Positions 1 through 8,900 of a stretch of DNA of 64,000 bases are shown in pieces. The translations under genes and the position numbers were made by a program. The stretch is from Rhodopirellula islandica (GTDB lineage Bacteria; Planctomycetota; Planctomycetia; Pirellulales; Pirellulaceae), in assembly GCF_001027925.1 (NCBI RefSeq), contig NZ_LECT01000031.1:281020-345019 (forward strand). The letters run 5' to 3'. The notes under the pieces were generated by a model. That model saw only the letters and a list, made by a program, of their open reading frames with translations. It was not told the origin of the DNA and searched no databases. Each line of letters opens with the position of its first letter. Position 1 is the stretch's first letter.

Positions 1-25
1 CGAAACGTTGCATCGCAGATGCCGG

Positions 26-886
26 TCAGCCATCGAGGCTGTCGACCGTCTCTCGCAATCGCAACAAGCGGTCCAACGTTCCCGCGAATTCGTCCAGCGG
101 GATCATGTTTGGCCCGTCACTCGGCGACGTTTCTGGGTCGGGGTGCGTCTCGAAAAAGAGAGCGTCACACCCGATGGCTACGGCCGCGCGAGCCAATGGT
201 TCAACCATTTCCCGATTTCCGCCCGTCGCCCCGCCCAAGCCACCCGGTTGCTGGACACTGTGAGTCGCATCAAAAACGACGGGGACTCCCAACGACCGCA
301 TGATCGGAATCGACTGCATGTCGTTGACCAACCGCCCGTAACCGAAAAACGTGCCCCGCTCGCAAGCCATCACGCCGCCATCGCCGGACCCTCGCAATTT
401 GTCGATCACGTACCGCATGTCTCCCGGCGACATGAATTGGCCCTTTTTGACGTTCACAGGACGCCCCGTGCCCGCCGCGGCGACCAACAAATCCGTCTGA
501 CGCGCCAAAAAAGCCGGGATCTGTAGCAAATCGCAAACCTCGCCCACCATCGCGGCCTGCTCCGGCAAATGAATGTCGGTCGTCACCGGCAATCCTGTGT
601 TCGCCCGAACCGCCTCCAAAAGCCCGAGTCCTTGTTCGATCCCCGGGCCGCGCTGCGATGCCAAACTGGTCCGGTTGGCTTTGTCGAACGAAGCTTTGAA
701 GATCACCTGAACGTCGGGACGCTGGTTGATCCGAGCCAATTCCTCGCCGATTTGGAGCGCCAATTCACGCGACTGCAACACGCACGGTCCAGCGATGACC
801 AACAGTGGTTCTCCCGGGCCACACACGTAGTCGCGAATTGAAACGGGTTGAATCTTCGGAGTTTCGGGCATCGGTTCGCGGGCCAT
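26..886 (-). CDS. kdsA: 3-deoxy-8-phosphooctulonate synthase (Kdo-8-P synthase)
   Basis: Condenses phosphoenolpyruvate with arabinose 5-phosphate to give Kdo-8-phosphate, the precursor of the inner-core sugar of lipopolysaccharide; cytoplasmic. About 286 residues, the normal family length. Recognised by the [12 protein letters not shown] block, ITDIH-type [35 protein letters not shown] and FFETHPDPE, which follow the KdsA order closely. The first strand ends in IAGPC (Cys about 35), whereas the E. coli enzyme has Asn at this place; the Cys marks the metal-dependent class. Three in-frame Met codons lie upstream of the conserved part (922, 886, 871); I chose 886, and 871 is equally possible. 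It lies at the window edge, with an intact stop. Identity is secure; only the start is uncertain. Confidence 0.95.
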   Translation of the reverse strand: MAREPMPETPKIQPVSIRDYVCGPGEPLLVIAGPCVLQSRELALQIGEELARINQRPDVQVIFKASFDKANRTSLASQRGPGIEQGLGLLEAVRANTGLPVTTDIHLPEQAAMVGEVCDLLQIPAFLARQTDLLVAAAGTGRPVNVKKGQFMSPGDMRYVIDKLRGSGDGGVMACERGTFFGYGRLVNDMQSIPIMRSLGVPVVFDATHSVQQPGGLGGATGGNREMVEPLARAAVAIGCDALFFETHPDPETSPSDGPNMIPLDEFAGTLDRLLRLRETVDSLDG

Positions 887-1025
887 GCAGGTCGGGCGGA
901 TCGGAAACAATCGAACCATCACCAGCCGATCGACTGTTCTTTCGAATCAGGCAGGCAATGGAATCGCTTCATTTCATCTTGGCGTTTGCCGGATTCATTG
1001 CCAATCGGACTGACAAAATCAACCG

Positions 1026-2015
1026 TCAATTGGCAGCCCGGAGCAATGTCACGTGGTCGGGCAACACTTCAATCTGAACCGGCAGTCTCCCAGCGTAATC
1101 CCCATCGACCTGATACGGCACTCGCGAAAGACTGGACCAAATGATCTTGGTCGCTTGGTAGCGAAAGACATCGGAACGCTTCAAATGGCGACCGCCCGGC
1201 AACGCCATCAAATACCGCAGACCAGCGATCACGGAACCGTAAGCCAGGTTGATCAGATCCAATTGCCCGTCGTTTCCATTGGCTTCAGGTTCAATGGGCA
1301 GCGAGGCCGCGTAACAAGGCAAATTGAAAGCCATCATCCAACAACCGCTGGTCCGAACCGTTTGCTTCCGCTCAAGTGCCCCCGAAGACGTTGTTCGTCC
1401 CTTTGTGCCGACGCCGATCTTCTCTGGAGCCGAAACCGGCATCGCCTGTTCCATCTCCGCATCAATCACAGGAAACGCGTACCGACGAATGGCTCGCCAA
1501 AGCGGCCCGGCGTAGCTGAAACGATTGATGTGACCGCGACGTGTCAAATGCATCGCCCGCACGACCTCTGCGTCGAAGCCCGCCGTGACCATCACCAGAA
1601 ACAACCTTCCGTTGGCTCGGCCGGCGTCGACCCTCATCGCGTCTCCCTGACGAATCGTCGCCAACACGTCCTCGGCACGCCGCGAATACCGGTAGTAACG
1701 AGCCAATAAATTTTCGGTGCCCATCGGCATCGGGATCAAGGCACTGCCTGGTGGCAACTTCCCCGCCAGCAGCGCCAGAGTCCCATCGCCCCCGGCCCCG
1801 ACCACGGCCACGTCGTCCGGCAGTGAATCGGCCTCGCCCACTCGCTCGGCAAGTTCGACCAAGTTGTCGATCCGGCGACAAGTCAGGCCGCCGGCGCGAC
1901 ACAGCTCGATCAAACGCAAAATTTCTCCGCGTCCCGCACCGCTCCCCGCCTTGGGGCTGGTGAAGATCCAGACCTCACGAATTTTCCGTTTCGAGTCCAC
2001 AGCGGGCACAGTCAA
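1026..2015 (-). CDS. Diacylglycerol/sphingosine kinase-like lipid kinase (DAGK catalytic domain)
   Basis: Predicted 329-residue soluble protein of the YegS/LCB5 family, which phosphorylates lipid hydroxyl groups with ATP. The nucleotide-binding GGDGT motif is at residues 75-79, preceded by a SPKAGSGAG loop (20-28) in the position of the family SNPKSG motif, and followed by PMGTENLLAR, where family members have P-x-GT-x-N-x-x-AR. The C-terminal half is beta rich and ends with VDGD, as in family members. The frame opens with TTG at 2015; GTG at 2009 is an alternative. The next gene in the same direction is kdsA, about 140 bases downstream, so both may serve the envelope, but the exact lipid substrate cannot be told from sequence. 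Confidence 0.88.
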   Translation of the reverse strand: MTVPAVDSKRKIREVWIFTSPKAGSGAGRGEILRLIELCRAGGLTCRRIDNLVELAERVGEADSLPDDVAVVGAGGDGTLALLAGKLPPGSALIPMPMGTENLLARYYRYSRRAEDVLATIRQGDAMRVDAGRANGRLFLVMVTAGFDAEVVRAMHLTRRGHINRFSYAGPLWRAIRRYAFPVIDAEMEQAMPVSAPEKIGVGTKGRTTSSGALERKQTVRTSGCWMMAFNLPCYAASLPIEPEANGNDGQLDLINLAYGSVIAGLRYLMALPGGRHLKRSDVFRYQATKIIWSSLSRVPYQVDGDYAGRLPVQIEVLPDHVTLLRAAN

Positions 2016-2390
2016 TTGCTTTTTGGAGAGCGAGTTTCAACGACAGGAAAGAACCGAGGCGAAGTGTCAAACAATTTGCATCTCGGTGATAGACGAAATC
2101 GGGGATCCAATCAGAAGGCAGCCACCCACTGCGACGTTGTGTCGTTCGCCTGTCACTTGACCAGAGCCTGTTTGGACGCCGAGGACGCGTTCCAACCTGA
2201 GTTTTTCGAGTCATCAAAATTTTGTGCCCTCACCGCGAGAGCCCCAGCACACCGCGGGAACGCCCGATCGCAGCAAAAACACACGGATTCGTTTGCCCGC
2301 CCGTTTTTTGCAACCTAGGCTTCGGCGGAACCCACTGACAACTGTTTTGGGCTCCGCATTCGCTTCGACTTCACTTTCTCGAGCAATCCT
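2016..2390. other. Intergenic stretch, divergent between lipid kinase and FliL-like gene
   Basis: About 375 bases separate two divergently transcribed genes and should hold both promoters. I see no clear sigma-70 hexamers at good spacing, no RNA gene and no convincing reading frame: the short open frames here have no recognisable protein features. Nothing else noted. Confidence 0.4.
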
Positions 2391-2855
2391 GTGCAACTGC
2401 TGCGTCGTTTTTGGGCCCCTGTGATCATCCTGCTCATGGTAGCGATCCACGCTGCCGTGATTGGCTATGTTCGCAGTCGCGTGGCCCGGCTGAGCAACAT
2501 GCAGAGTTCAGCAATCGAAATTGGGCACTTGCGATTCCAGAATCCCAACGTGCCAAACAGTACGTTTCAATTTCAATTGCACGCGATCGTGGACCCATCC
2601 CGCCGTTTTCGTGGTGAAGAGCGTTTGAAGCTGAACCAGCTTCCCATCACCGAAGCCGCCGAACAAATGCTGCGACAAGTCGAAGCCACATGGCTGAACG
2701 ACCCCGCCCAAAAAGAAATTCGCGAGCGACTGATGGACGTCGTCCTGCAACACCTGGATGAACCGCTGGTGCAACGAGTCGTGATCACCGATTGGCTGTG
2801 CCTCCCCAGCCAATCCGTCCCCATGGACAGCTCGTTCACCACCGCCTCGCTGTAA
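2391..2855 (+). CDS. Small membrane-anchored protein, FliL-like
   Basis: A 154-residue protein with a GTG start, one N-terminal transmembrane helix (about residues 8-27) and a compact extracytoplasmic domain. The domain reads as a beta strand (FQFQLHAIVD), a helix with many charged residues, a DPAQKEIRERLMDVV helix and a final strand VVITDW. That order and the closing V-V-x-T-D-aromatic motif resemble FliL, the flagellar stator-associated protein, but the match is by eye and remote. No flagellar gene lies nearby, so a flagellar role is not supported by context. It could equally be a planctomycete-specific protein of the same fold. A palindromic repeat patch begins about 45 bases after the stop. 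Confidence 0.6.
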   Translation: MQLLRRFWAPVIILLMVAIHAAVIGYVRSRVARLSNMQSSAIEIGHLRFQNPNVPNSTFQFQLHAIVDPSRRFRGEERLKLNQLPITEAAEQMLRQVEATWLNDPAQKEIRERLMDVVLQHLDEPLVQRVVITDWLCLPSQSVPMDSSFTTASL

Positions 2856-2898
2856 CCAGCGTCTTGACGCAACGACAGCCGAGCAAGGAATTTTCCTT

Positions 2899-3007
2899 GT
2901 TCCCAGGCTCTGCCTGGGAACACACTGTCTTGGAGGCTCCGCCTCCCGATCCTGCCGCAGCAGGCGGAGCCTGCAGTGCATTGCGTTCCCAGGCAGAGCC
3001 CGGGAAC
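2899..3007. repeat. Palindromic repeat patch (CCAGGC/GCCTGG type)
   Basis: Two 23-base palindromes, at 2899-2921 (GTTCCCAGGCTCTGCCTGGG followed by AAC) and 2985-3007 (the same motif with inverted centre), flank shorter inverted repeats built on GAGGCTCCGCCTC and CAGGCGGAGCCTG. The same motif makes up the large 136-bp tandem repeat at 46003-46546. It lies between convergent genes, where hairpins could end transcription on both strands, but no T tract follows. Confidence 0.75.
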
Positions 3008-3170
3008 GAGAAAAGCCTCCTTCATAAAACCGATGTCCCCGGAGTCACTTGGGACGCATTGCATGCCGCTCCCAACCTTCAAGCATAAAACCGGCGTCCC
3101 GAGCGAATGCGGGTTAACTGCCTCGCGGTCCAACCCCAAGGCTCGCAAACCCCACCTCGGTTCGATTGGG
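3008..3170. other. Intergenic remainder after the repeat patch
   Basis: Space between the repeat patch and the 3-prime end of the DUF1552 gene. I see no gene, RNA or terminator with a T tract. Confidence 0.3.
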
Positions 3171-4526
3171 CTACGTCCGCGCCGCCATCAACGCATCGAT
3201 CGTTCCAGTGCTGTCGGCGAAACGGGGCATGGGGATCCCCAACAAACGAGCTTGCGTCAACCACAGGTTGGCGAGCGGTGTTCCCTCAGGCAGGTTGATA
3301 TGGCGTCCAGATGCGACCCGTTTTCCACCACCGGCAACAACGATCGGCAAGTCGTTGTATTGATGCGTTGACCCGTCTCCCAAACCCGATCCATAAGTGA
3401 ACAAAGTGTTGTCAAGCAGCGTGGAACCATCGGCCTGCTCGATAGAATCCATCTTCTCCAGCAGAGAAACATATTGCTCCATGTGGAAGCGATCGACCTT
3501 CAACAAATCATCAATCATTTTGGTTTGATTGTGGGACATTTGATGGTGACTGCGAGGCTTGTCGAACAAGCTTTCGTACTTGAACGGCGTGTCCCATCGC
3601 TCAGGACCCACCATGAAAGTCGCCACGTTGGTCAACCCCGTTTGCAGAGCCACCACCATCAGATCACCCATCAAGCGGATGTACTCTCCGCGCGGCAAGT
3701 AGGCTTCGGGCGGCTCGTCCAACTGCACGCGAGAGAGTTGGGACTTCATTTTCTCCAGTCGATCCATCTGCGTCTCGATCGATCGAATCGAATCGAAGTA
3801 CTCGGCGAACTTGTGACGGTCTTCGTATCCCAAGTGCATCTTCAAATCGCGGGCGTCCTCGAGGACCAAATCCGTCACGTCTCGGTAGCGATCGATCTCC
3901 TGGGTCGAGAACAGCCGATGATACATTTTGCGAGGGTCGCGAATGGACGGCGCCAAGTGCCCGGTGCCATACCACGAGATGTTGTCGAAGTAGATCGACT
4001 CTTTGTTGTCACGGTGGCTATTGCAACTGAACTCCAGCGTTGGAAAGGGTGTTTCAGTCCCGATGGCATCCGCCACCAAATGGTCCAGCGTTCGATCGAG
4101 CGGCCAAGCCGTCCCTTCCACCGTGTACGGCACCGCGCTGCTCAAGTAACACGACGCACACTGCGCGTGCACATCGGTCCCTTGCTGAAACGTCCGGTCC
4201 ATCCCCGTGATCAGATTGACCTTGTGCTTGAAGGGCTCCAAAGGTTCCAGCGTCGGCGTCAATCGATCCAGCGGTTCGTCGCTGGCGAACGGGTTTTGTT
4301 TCCCCAACGACTTCATCACGTTGCCGAGATTGCCTTTGGGGATCACATCCTCGGACTCACCCGGAAAGAACCCGCGCCGGACGACTCCGATGGGCACATA
4401 AAAATGAGCCATACGCAGCGGCACGTTGTTGGCCTGCCCCGCCATGGCAATGCTGGGCATCCAAGGCAACGCCAAAGAAGCTCCGCCCAGCCCGCGAAGG
4501 AAACGACGTCGAGTGGTACGAATCAT
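3171..4526 (-). CDS. DUF1552 domain protein with Tat signal
   Basis: A 451-residue exported protein. It begins with a twin-arginine signal (TRRRFLRGLGG, residues 5-15, then a hydrophobic stretch ending near AMAG), so it is probably folded before export. The body matches the planctomycete DUF1552 family: GMDRTFQQGTDVHAQCASC, a central TFMVGPERWD-like block, and the ending FTYGSGLGDGSTHQYNDLP. Family function is unknown; it is related in layout to DUF1501/sulfatase-like proteins. The start codon overlaps the stop of the upstream DUF1592-type gene by four bases (ATGA, 4523-4526), which indicates translational coupling, and the pair recurs throughout planctomycete genomes. Probably both act in the periplasm on the same substrate or redox partner. 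Confidence 0.92.
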   Translation of the reverse strand: MIRTTRRRFLRGLGGASLALPWMPSIAMAGQANNVPLRMAHFYVPIGVVRRGFFPGESEDVIPKGNLGNVMKSLGKQNPFASDEPLDRLTPTLEPLEPFKHKVNLITGMDRTFQQGTDVHAQCASCYLSSAVPYTVEGTAWPLDRTLDHLVADAIGTETPFPTLEFSCNSHRDNKESIYFDNISWYGTGHLAPSIRDPRKMYHRLFSTQEIDRYRDVTDLVLEDARDLKMHLGYEDRHKFAEYFDSIRSIETQMDRLEKMKSQLSRVQLDEPPEAYLPRGEYIRLMGDLMVVALQTGLTNVATFMVGPERWDTPFKYESLFDKPRSHHQMSHNQTKMIDDLLKVDRFHMEQYVSLLEKMDSIEQADGSTLLDNTLFTYGSGLGDGSTHQYNDLPIVVAGGGKRVASGRHINLPEGTPLANLWLTQARLLGIPMPRFADSTGTIDALMAART

Positions 4527-6625
4527 GGCCCTGGATTGCTCGCAACTTGCGGGAATGATTTGGTTTGAAAGGGTTCGCTCAAAACAACTTGCCGAAGCAA
4601 GGTGTGCATTTTGTATTCGTCTGCGGCGACGGTCGCCGTGATCTCATCCAACGCGACTCGGTCGGCAGCACTCAAAGGCCGAGCCAACGCGAAACTTAGT
4701 AGATGCCCCGCCAGGGCCTCGGTGAACCGATCCTTCTCCGCCAACAAGGCATCCTTGAACTCGATCACATTTTCGAAACGATGCTTGCGAAGCAGTGTTC
4801 CCGCCATATCGACCTCGCGACCGTTCTCGTATTGATCTCGCCAAACACCGATGGGATTGAAGTTCTCCAGTGCGAATCCCAAGGGGTCGATCTGTTCGTG
4901 ACAGCCTTTGCAGTCGGACCGTTTCCGGTGCATGGACAGCCGTTCCCGAAGCGTCAAATGCTCTTCGCCCTCCGCCGGCTTTTCGCCCAAGGCAGGCACA
5001 TCCGCGGGAGGTGGCTCGGGCGGGTTGTTGAAAATCACTCCCGCCAACCAAGCCCCTCGGGTGATCGGCTGGGTGCGTTCTGGCCCCGATGTCATGGTCA
5101 TCACGCCCGCGTTTGTGATCACGCCGCCGGTGCGTCGATCCTCGATCGGCAATCGACGAAACCGGATGGCTTGCACCGCTCCGCCCTTTCGCTCGGAATC
5201 GGTCGCCAACTCGCCGTAGGCATCCTCCAACAGATCGGATCGATACGTGAAATCAGAATCGATCAATTGGGTGATCGGTTGGTTTTCAATCAAGACCGTC
5301 TCAAACAGCAACAACGGTTCCAGCATCATGTGCATGCTGTCCCGGTACTTCAAGAAATAGAATTGCGGGAACTCATCGGGATTGGGCACCGATGAAATGA
5401 TGCGTTCGAGTTGCAACCACTGCGAAGGGAAGCTGTCGCAAAAACGTTTGAGTTTCCGATCGCGAATCATGCGTTCGAATTGTTCGGTCAAAACGTCCGG
5501 CTGATGCAGACGTCCTTCGGCAGCCAGGGCCAGCAACGTTGGATCCGGAATGCTGCCCCAGAGGAAGAAGGACAAGCGAGAGGCGAGTTCATAGTCATCC
5601 ACTGGGGAAGCCGTTTGCGTCTCGCCCGATGTGTCATACAGATAAAGAAAGCGGGGCGACGAAATTGTCGCCGCCGCAACCGCCTTCATGGCGACGGGAA
5701 AGTCGGTTCCCTGCTCGAGATTCCGACTCACGAACTGGCAATAACGGTTCAACAACGCATCACCGACCGGACGTCGAAACGCACGCGTCAAAAAGGGCTT
5801 CAACCGCTTTCGAACCACCCGATCAAGATCCGCCTCGGCAGCTGGCGCCGCAAAGAACGACCTCCACACACCAACATTCTTGGGTTCGAAATCAGGGCTC
5901 TCGGTGATCGATTGCCCGAGCTTCAAAAACGACTCCATCAACAGCGGCGACAACGACAAGTGATCGGCTTGGTTGTCGTAACCATGTTCGGCTCGCAAGT
6001 CTTGAGGGAACGCCGCGACGCCCGCCAGCCGAGGCTCGATCAACTGTGACTTCCCCAGCGGCCGACTGCCCGCCAACAATTCGTCGGGCATTTTTCCCGA
6101 GGCCGGTTGAAAGTATCCCCGGTGTTCTCGCAGCATGCGTTCCGGCAACGTGAACACGATGCATTTCAAATCAAACAGATCCACCACCGCGTTGTTGTAC
6201 TGAAACCGATTCATCCGTCGGATCGGCGTGCGCGGATATTGCTTGGTCGCGGCAACTGCATCGTGCAGGGTCGCTTGCAACTTGGCGAGCAATTCCTGGC
6301 GGATTTCTGCTGGCAATTCCGGCTCATCCTCCGGTGGCATTTCCTCCAAGTCCAACACATCGACCAGGCTTTGCAATCGATCCAGATCCTCCGCCACGTT
6401 GCCGTGGTTGATTTCCGTCAAAGCCATCTCGCCGGCTGGTTCCTCCCCCGCGGCATGACACTTCACGCAGTGAGTTTGCAAAACAGATTCCAGCGAAACG
6501 GACGTTTTCGTCAACGCGTCCGCAGCGGTTCCATCGGGTTCGGAGGCGGGTGTCGAAGCGACCGACAAAACCGTCAACGCACAGATCGTCAGGAATTCAG
6601 TGCATCTCAGCGGATGATTCCGCAT
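4523..6625 (-). CDS. DUF1587/DUF1592/DUF1595/DUF1588/DUF1585 cytochrome-like protein
   Basis: About 700 residues with an N-terminal signal peptide (hydrophobic FLTICALTVLSV, residues 11-22). A haem-binding type CVKCH motif is at 53-57, as in planctomycete cytochrome C domains. Downstream come the usual blocks of this multidomain family: RMNRFQYNNAVVDLF (DUF1587), FLTRAFRRPV (DUF1595), SSPRFLYLYD ... LASRLSFFLWGSIPD (DUF1592), a second CKGCH followed by IDPLGFALENF (DUF1588) and a C-terminal DUF1585-like segment. Function is not established; a periplasmic c-type electron carrier or scaffold is inferred. I start at the Met of MRNHPLRC because it gives a proper signal peptide; an in-frame ATG at 6685 adds 20 unlikely residues. 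It is the first gene of the coupled pair with DUF1552. Confidence 0.92.
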   Translation of the reverse strand: MRNHPLRCTEFLTICALTVLSVASTPASEPDGTAADALTKTSVSLESVLQTHCVKCHAAGEEPAGEMALTEINHGNVAEDLDRLQSLVDVLDLEEMPPEDEPELPAEIRQELLAKLQATLHDAVAATKQYPRTPIRRMNRFQYNNAVVDLFDLKCIVFTLPERMLREHRGYFQPASGKMPDELLAGSRPLGKSQLIEPRLAGVAAFPQDLRAEHGYDNQADHLSLSPLLMESFLKLGQSITESPDFEPKNVGVWRSFFAAPAAEADLDRVVRKRLKPFLTRAFRRPVGDALLNRYCQFVSRNLEQGTDFPVAMKAVAAATISSPRFLYLYDTSGETQTASPVDDYELASRLSFFLWGSIPDPTLLALAAEGRLHQPDVLTEQFERMIRDRKLKRFCDSFPSQWLQLERIISSVPNPDEFPQFYFLKYRDSMHMMLEPLLLFETVLIENQPITQLIDSDFTYRSDLLEDAYGELATDSERKGGAVQAIRFRRLPIEDRRTGGVITNAGVMTMTSGPERTQPITRGAWLAGVIFNNPPEPPPADVPALGEKPAEGEEHLTLRERLSMHRKRSDCKGCHEQIDPLGFALENFNPIGVWRDQYENGREVDMAGTLLRKHRFENVIEFKDALLAEKDRFTEALAGHLLSFALARPLSAADRVALDEITATVAADEYKMHTLLRQVVLSEPFQTKSFPQVASNPGP

Positions 6626-6813
6626 GGGACAGAGTCTTCCACAAGGCAGGAAATAGAAGTGGGGGAGGGACACACAGTGTAGCAAAGCCGGTCACCCACG
6701 TTTTCCCGCTTTTTGTTGAGGGGATTTCGACGTCCACCTCGCAGGTACTCCCGACAACCCAATCCGGCATCCAACCGCCATTCAAATCGCCCCCCTCCCA
6801 AGCGAGAAGACCG

Positions 6814-8031
6814 ATGAAACCCGCCATCATCCTATCGATTCCGTTCCTGCTCGCTCTTGCGACGACCACCTTGAACGCCTCTTCCATCCCCAGCAACATG
6901 CCCGAAACGCGAGCCATCGACAGTGACTTGGCTCGGATCGAAAGGGAGTGCCAAACGCTCCAAAACCGCCTCACTCAACTCCGACACCAGGTCAAAACAG
7001 CTCGTGACGGGGTGAATCATGCCGTCGACGCAACCAAAGCGATCAAGGCCACCGACGAGCGGTTGATCAAGCTGATCGACAATCTCAAACCCTACACATC
7101 GGTCCCGAAGGTTCGCACCATCGCTCGCACGCTTCGCAAGAATCTGCAACGCGTCCAAGAACAGATTCATGCGTTGCGAAAGAAAACGGACCGAATGGAG
7201 AAAGAAGTCCTGCGTCCAGCCAAAGAAAACCTGCGTGAACTGGAACAATCGATCCTCGGTGGCGAAGCCAAACTGGCGAGCTACCGCAAGACGATCTCGG
7301 TCTGGCGACGCGATTTACAAACCAACGCCGCACGTGCCAACTCGATCCCCGGTGGAGCGGTCGCCTTCGATGCAACCTCGCGACTGGCCCGGCCAACCGT
7401 TCGATCGATCTCCAACACACTCACCGAAACACGTCAGTCGGTCGACCGAGTGGGCAACCACCTGACCAAATGGAACGATCCCGTCCGCGCCTTCATGACC
7501 ATGGACCAATCGCTCAGCAAGTTCGAAAAGAAACTCGCTCCCGCGGAAAAGACCGCCGCCAAATTGCAAAGGACGCTGGGCAAAAAACTCTCGATCAAAA
7601 TCCCGTTCTCGAAGAAGACCGTTTCCTTCAGCATTCGCGAAATCTTGGAAAAACCGGGCAAGGTCCTCGGCGTCGTCTTGAAGCCACTTGAGAAGCTTGC
7701 CGACAAAGTGCTTCAACCAGTCCTGAAAGAATTGAAGCTAGAAATCAAAGCCCCCAGTGGCACTGCCAACTTGAGCAGCGAACTGAATCAACTGCCGTCG
7801 ATCGAGGCCTCCCTGCGACGCGAAGCCAATCACTTGCAACAACAAGTCACCATGCGGTTGCAACAAGCCTTCCAAAATTGGAATCGCGTTCAACCTGGTC
7901 TGCCGCGGCATTTGACATCAAAAACTCAACCACCGAAGCGTCCCGTCGTTCAAGAACGCCCGGCACAAAATCCCCCCGGCTCGCGACCAGGATTGGTTCG
8001 CGAACTGCCAGCGATGTTCCTCCAGTTCTAA
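6814..8031 (+). CDS. Secreted coiled-coil protein of unknown function
   Basis: A 405-residue protein I do not recognise. From the ATG at 6814 it starts with a signal peptide (MKPAIILSIPFLLALATTTL, cleavage near LNAS). The rest is mainly heptad-like coiled coil rich in Gln, Arg, Lys and Leu, for example around residues 30-60 (RIERECQTLQNRLTQLRHQV) and 105-165. A basic middle section (KKLSIKIPFSKKTVSFSI, near 258-275) is followed by another helix and a Pro/Arg-rich tail. The open frame extends upstream to 6550 through bases that overlap the divergent cytochrome-like gene, so that part is not credible. It is probably a periplasmic or surface structural protein. Neighbours do not clarify its role. 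Confidence 0.75.
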   Translation: MKPAIILSIPFLLALATTTLNASSIPSNMPETRAIDSDLARIERECQTLQNRLTQLRHQVKTARDGVNHAVDATKAIKATDERLIKLIDNLKPYTSVPKVRTIARTLRKNLQRVQEQIHALRKKTDRMEKEVLRPAKENLRELEQSILGGEAKLASYRKTISVWRRDLQTNAARANSIPGGAVAFDATSRLARPTVRSISNTLTETRQSVDRVGNHLTKWNDPVRAFMTMDQSLSKFEKKLAPAEKTAAKLQRTLGKKLSIKIPFSKKTVSFSIREILEKPGKVLGVVLKPLEKLADKVLQPVLKELKLEIKAPSGTANLSSELNQLPSIEASLRREANHLQQQVTMRLQQAFQNWNRVQPGLPRHLTSKTQPPKRPVVQERPAQNPPGSRPGLVRELPAMFLQF

Positions 8032-8190
8032 GGCAAAAACAGGTCAACGGCTGACAACGTTTGTGCTGCCCCATTCGTTTGGATGAAGGCAGCACTGGTT
8101 CGTGCCACACCAAGACCAGGCAGTCAGTCGCCCCAGTCGTCAGTCGGAGCGGCTTTCGCATCATCTCTTCGACCGATTGGGCTGCGAACG

Positions 8191-8552
8191 GCTAACGCCG
8201 CGAACGGCGAGCAAGGTACGCGGCGTACTCTTCGACCGTGATGATTCCATCATGATCGACATCCGCGGATGCGGGACTCATCAACATCGGCTGCCACTCT
8301 TGCTCAACGAGCCAACCGGAACCGATCGAATTCGTTCGGCAGCTGAGCACAGGCGATCAACGCGTTGCGACGGATCGAGTTCGATGGGTCACTGACGGCC
8401 ATTTCGAAAAGCCGATCGACGATCTCGCTGGGGAACTGCGTCGCATCCGCCTCGACGTTCTGCTCCGCGGGCTCCTGCCCCTGGATCCCATTGCTAGACG
8501 TGGAAAGAGCCACCACAAAAACGACGGTGCCGACGATGAAGTGTTTCCACAT
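8191..8552 (-). pseudogene. Broken EF-hand protein gene (signal peptide part and EF-hand part in different frames)
   Basis: Read from 8552, an 82-residue frame (stop at 8304-8306) starts with a signal peptide (MWKHFIVGTVVFVVALSTSS) and continues to a HEAT-like helix (SDPSNSIRRNALIACAQL). The same strand in another frame, from about 8325 to the stop at 8191-8193, encodes EQEWQPM ... SADVDHDGIITVEEYAAYLA, a textbook EF-hand calcium loop (D-x-D-x-D-G-I-I-T-x-x-E). Planctomycetes carry many exported EF-hand proteins with a signal peptide in front, so the simplest reading is one decayed or frameshifted gene. An alternative is a short intact 82-residue secreted protein followed by an unrelated EF-hand remnant. 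The frame change must lie near 8304-8330. Codon use in both parts is like the neighbours. Confidence 0.55.
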
Positions 8553-8900
8553 GTCCAAGATCCCATGGGGCAAGAAAATGATCCATTGAGCCATCAGCTT
8601 GTCCCATTTGAAATCGCAACGACTGGACAACCAACCGTGGCGAAGCCAGGGGCTTGCTCGGATTGACCCGAATTTTCCTTGGTCAGCCCAACTTTCCCTG
8701 CTCGATTTGAAAGATCCTTCAACAGTGAAAAACACGGTTTTCAAACGAAACCGGGGTTCTTTTTCGCGTGGAAGTGACTCGCAAAAGCCCGTTTGGGAGT
8801 TTCCCCCCTCATCAGCTAGAATGATCCGGTGGTGCCCACGCGGTGTCTACGATCAATTGCTGATGATGATTCGCAATACATTGGACTTTTGGATGACGGC
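8553..8900. other. Intergenic stretch between divergent genes
   Basis: About 350 bases upstream of both the broken EF-hand gene and the J-domain-like gene. In-frame extensions of both neighbours exist here (to 8744 on the minus strand and to 8829 on the plus strand) but they lack protein-like character. I see no clear promoter hexamers, RNA gene or repeat. Confidence 0.35.

Noticed and set aside
4523..6685. Earlier start at 6685 for the DUF1592-type gene
   Set aside because: The additional 20 residues interrupt the signal peptide logic; the Met at 6625 gives a normal one.
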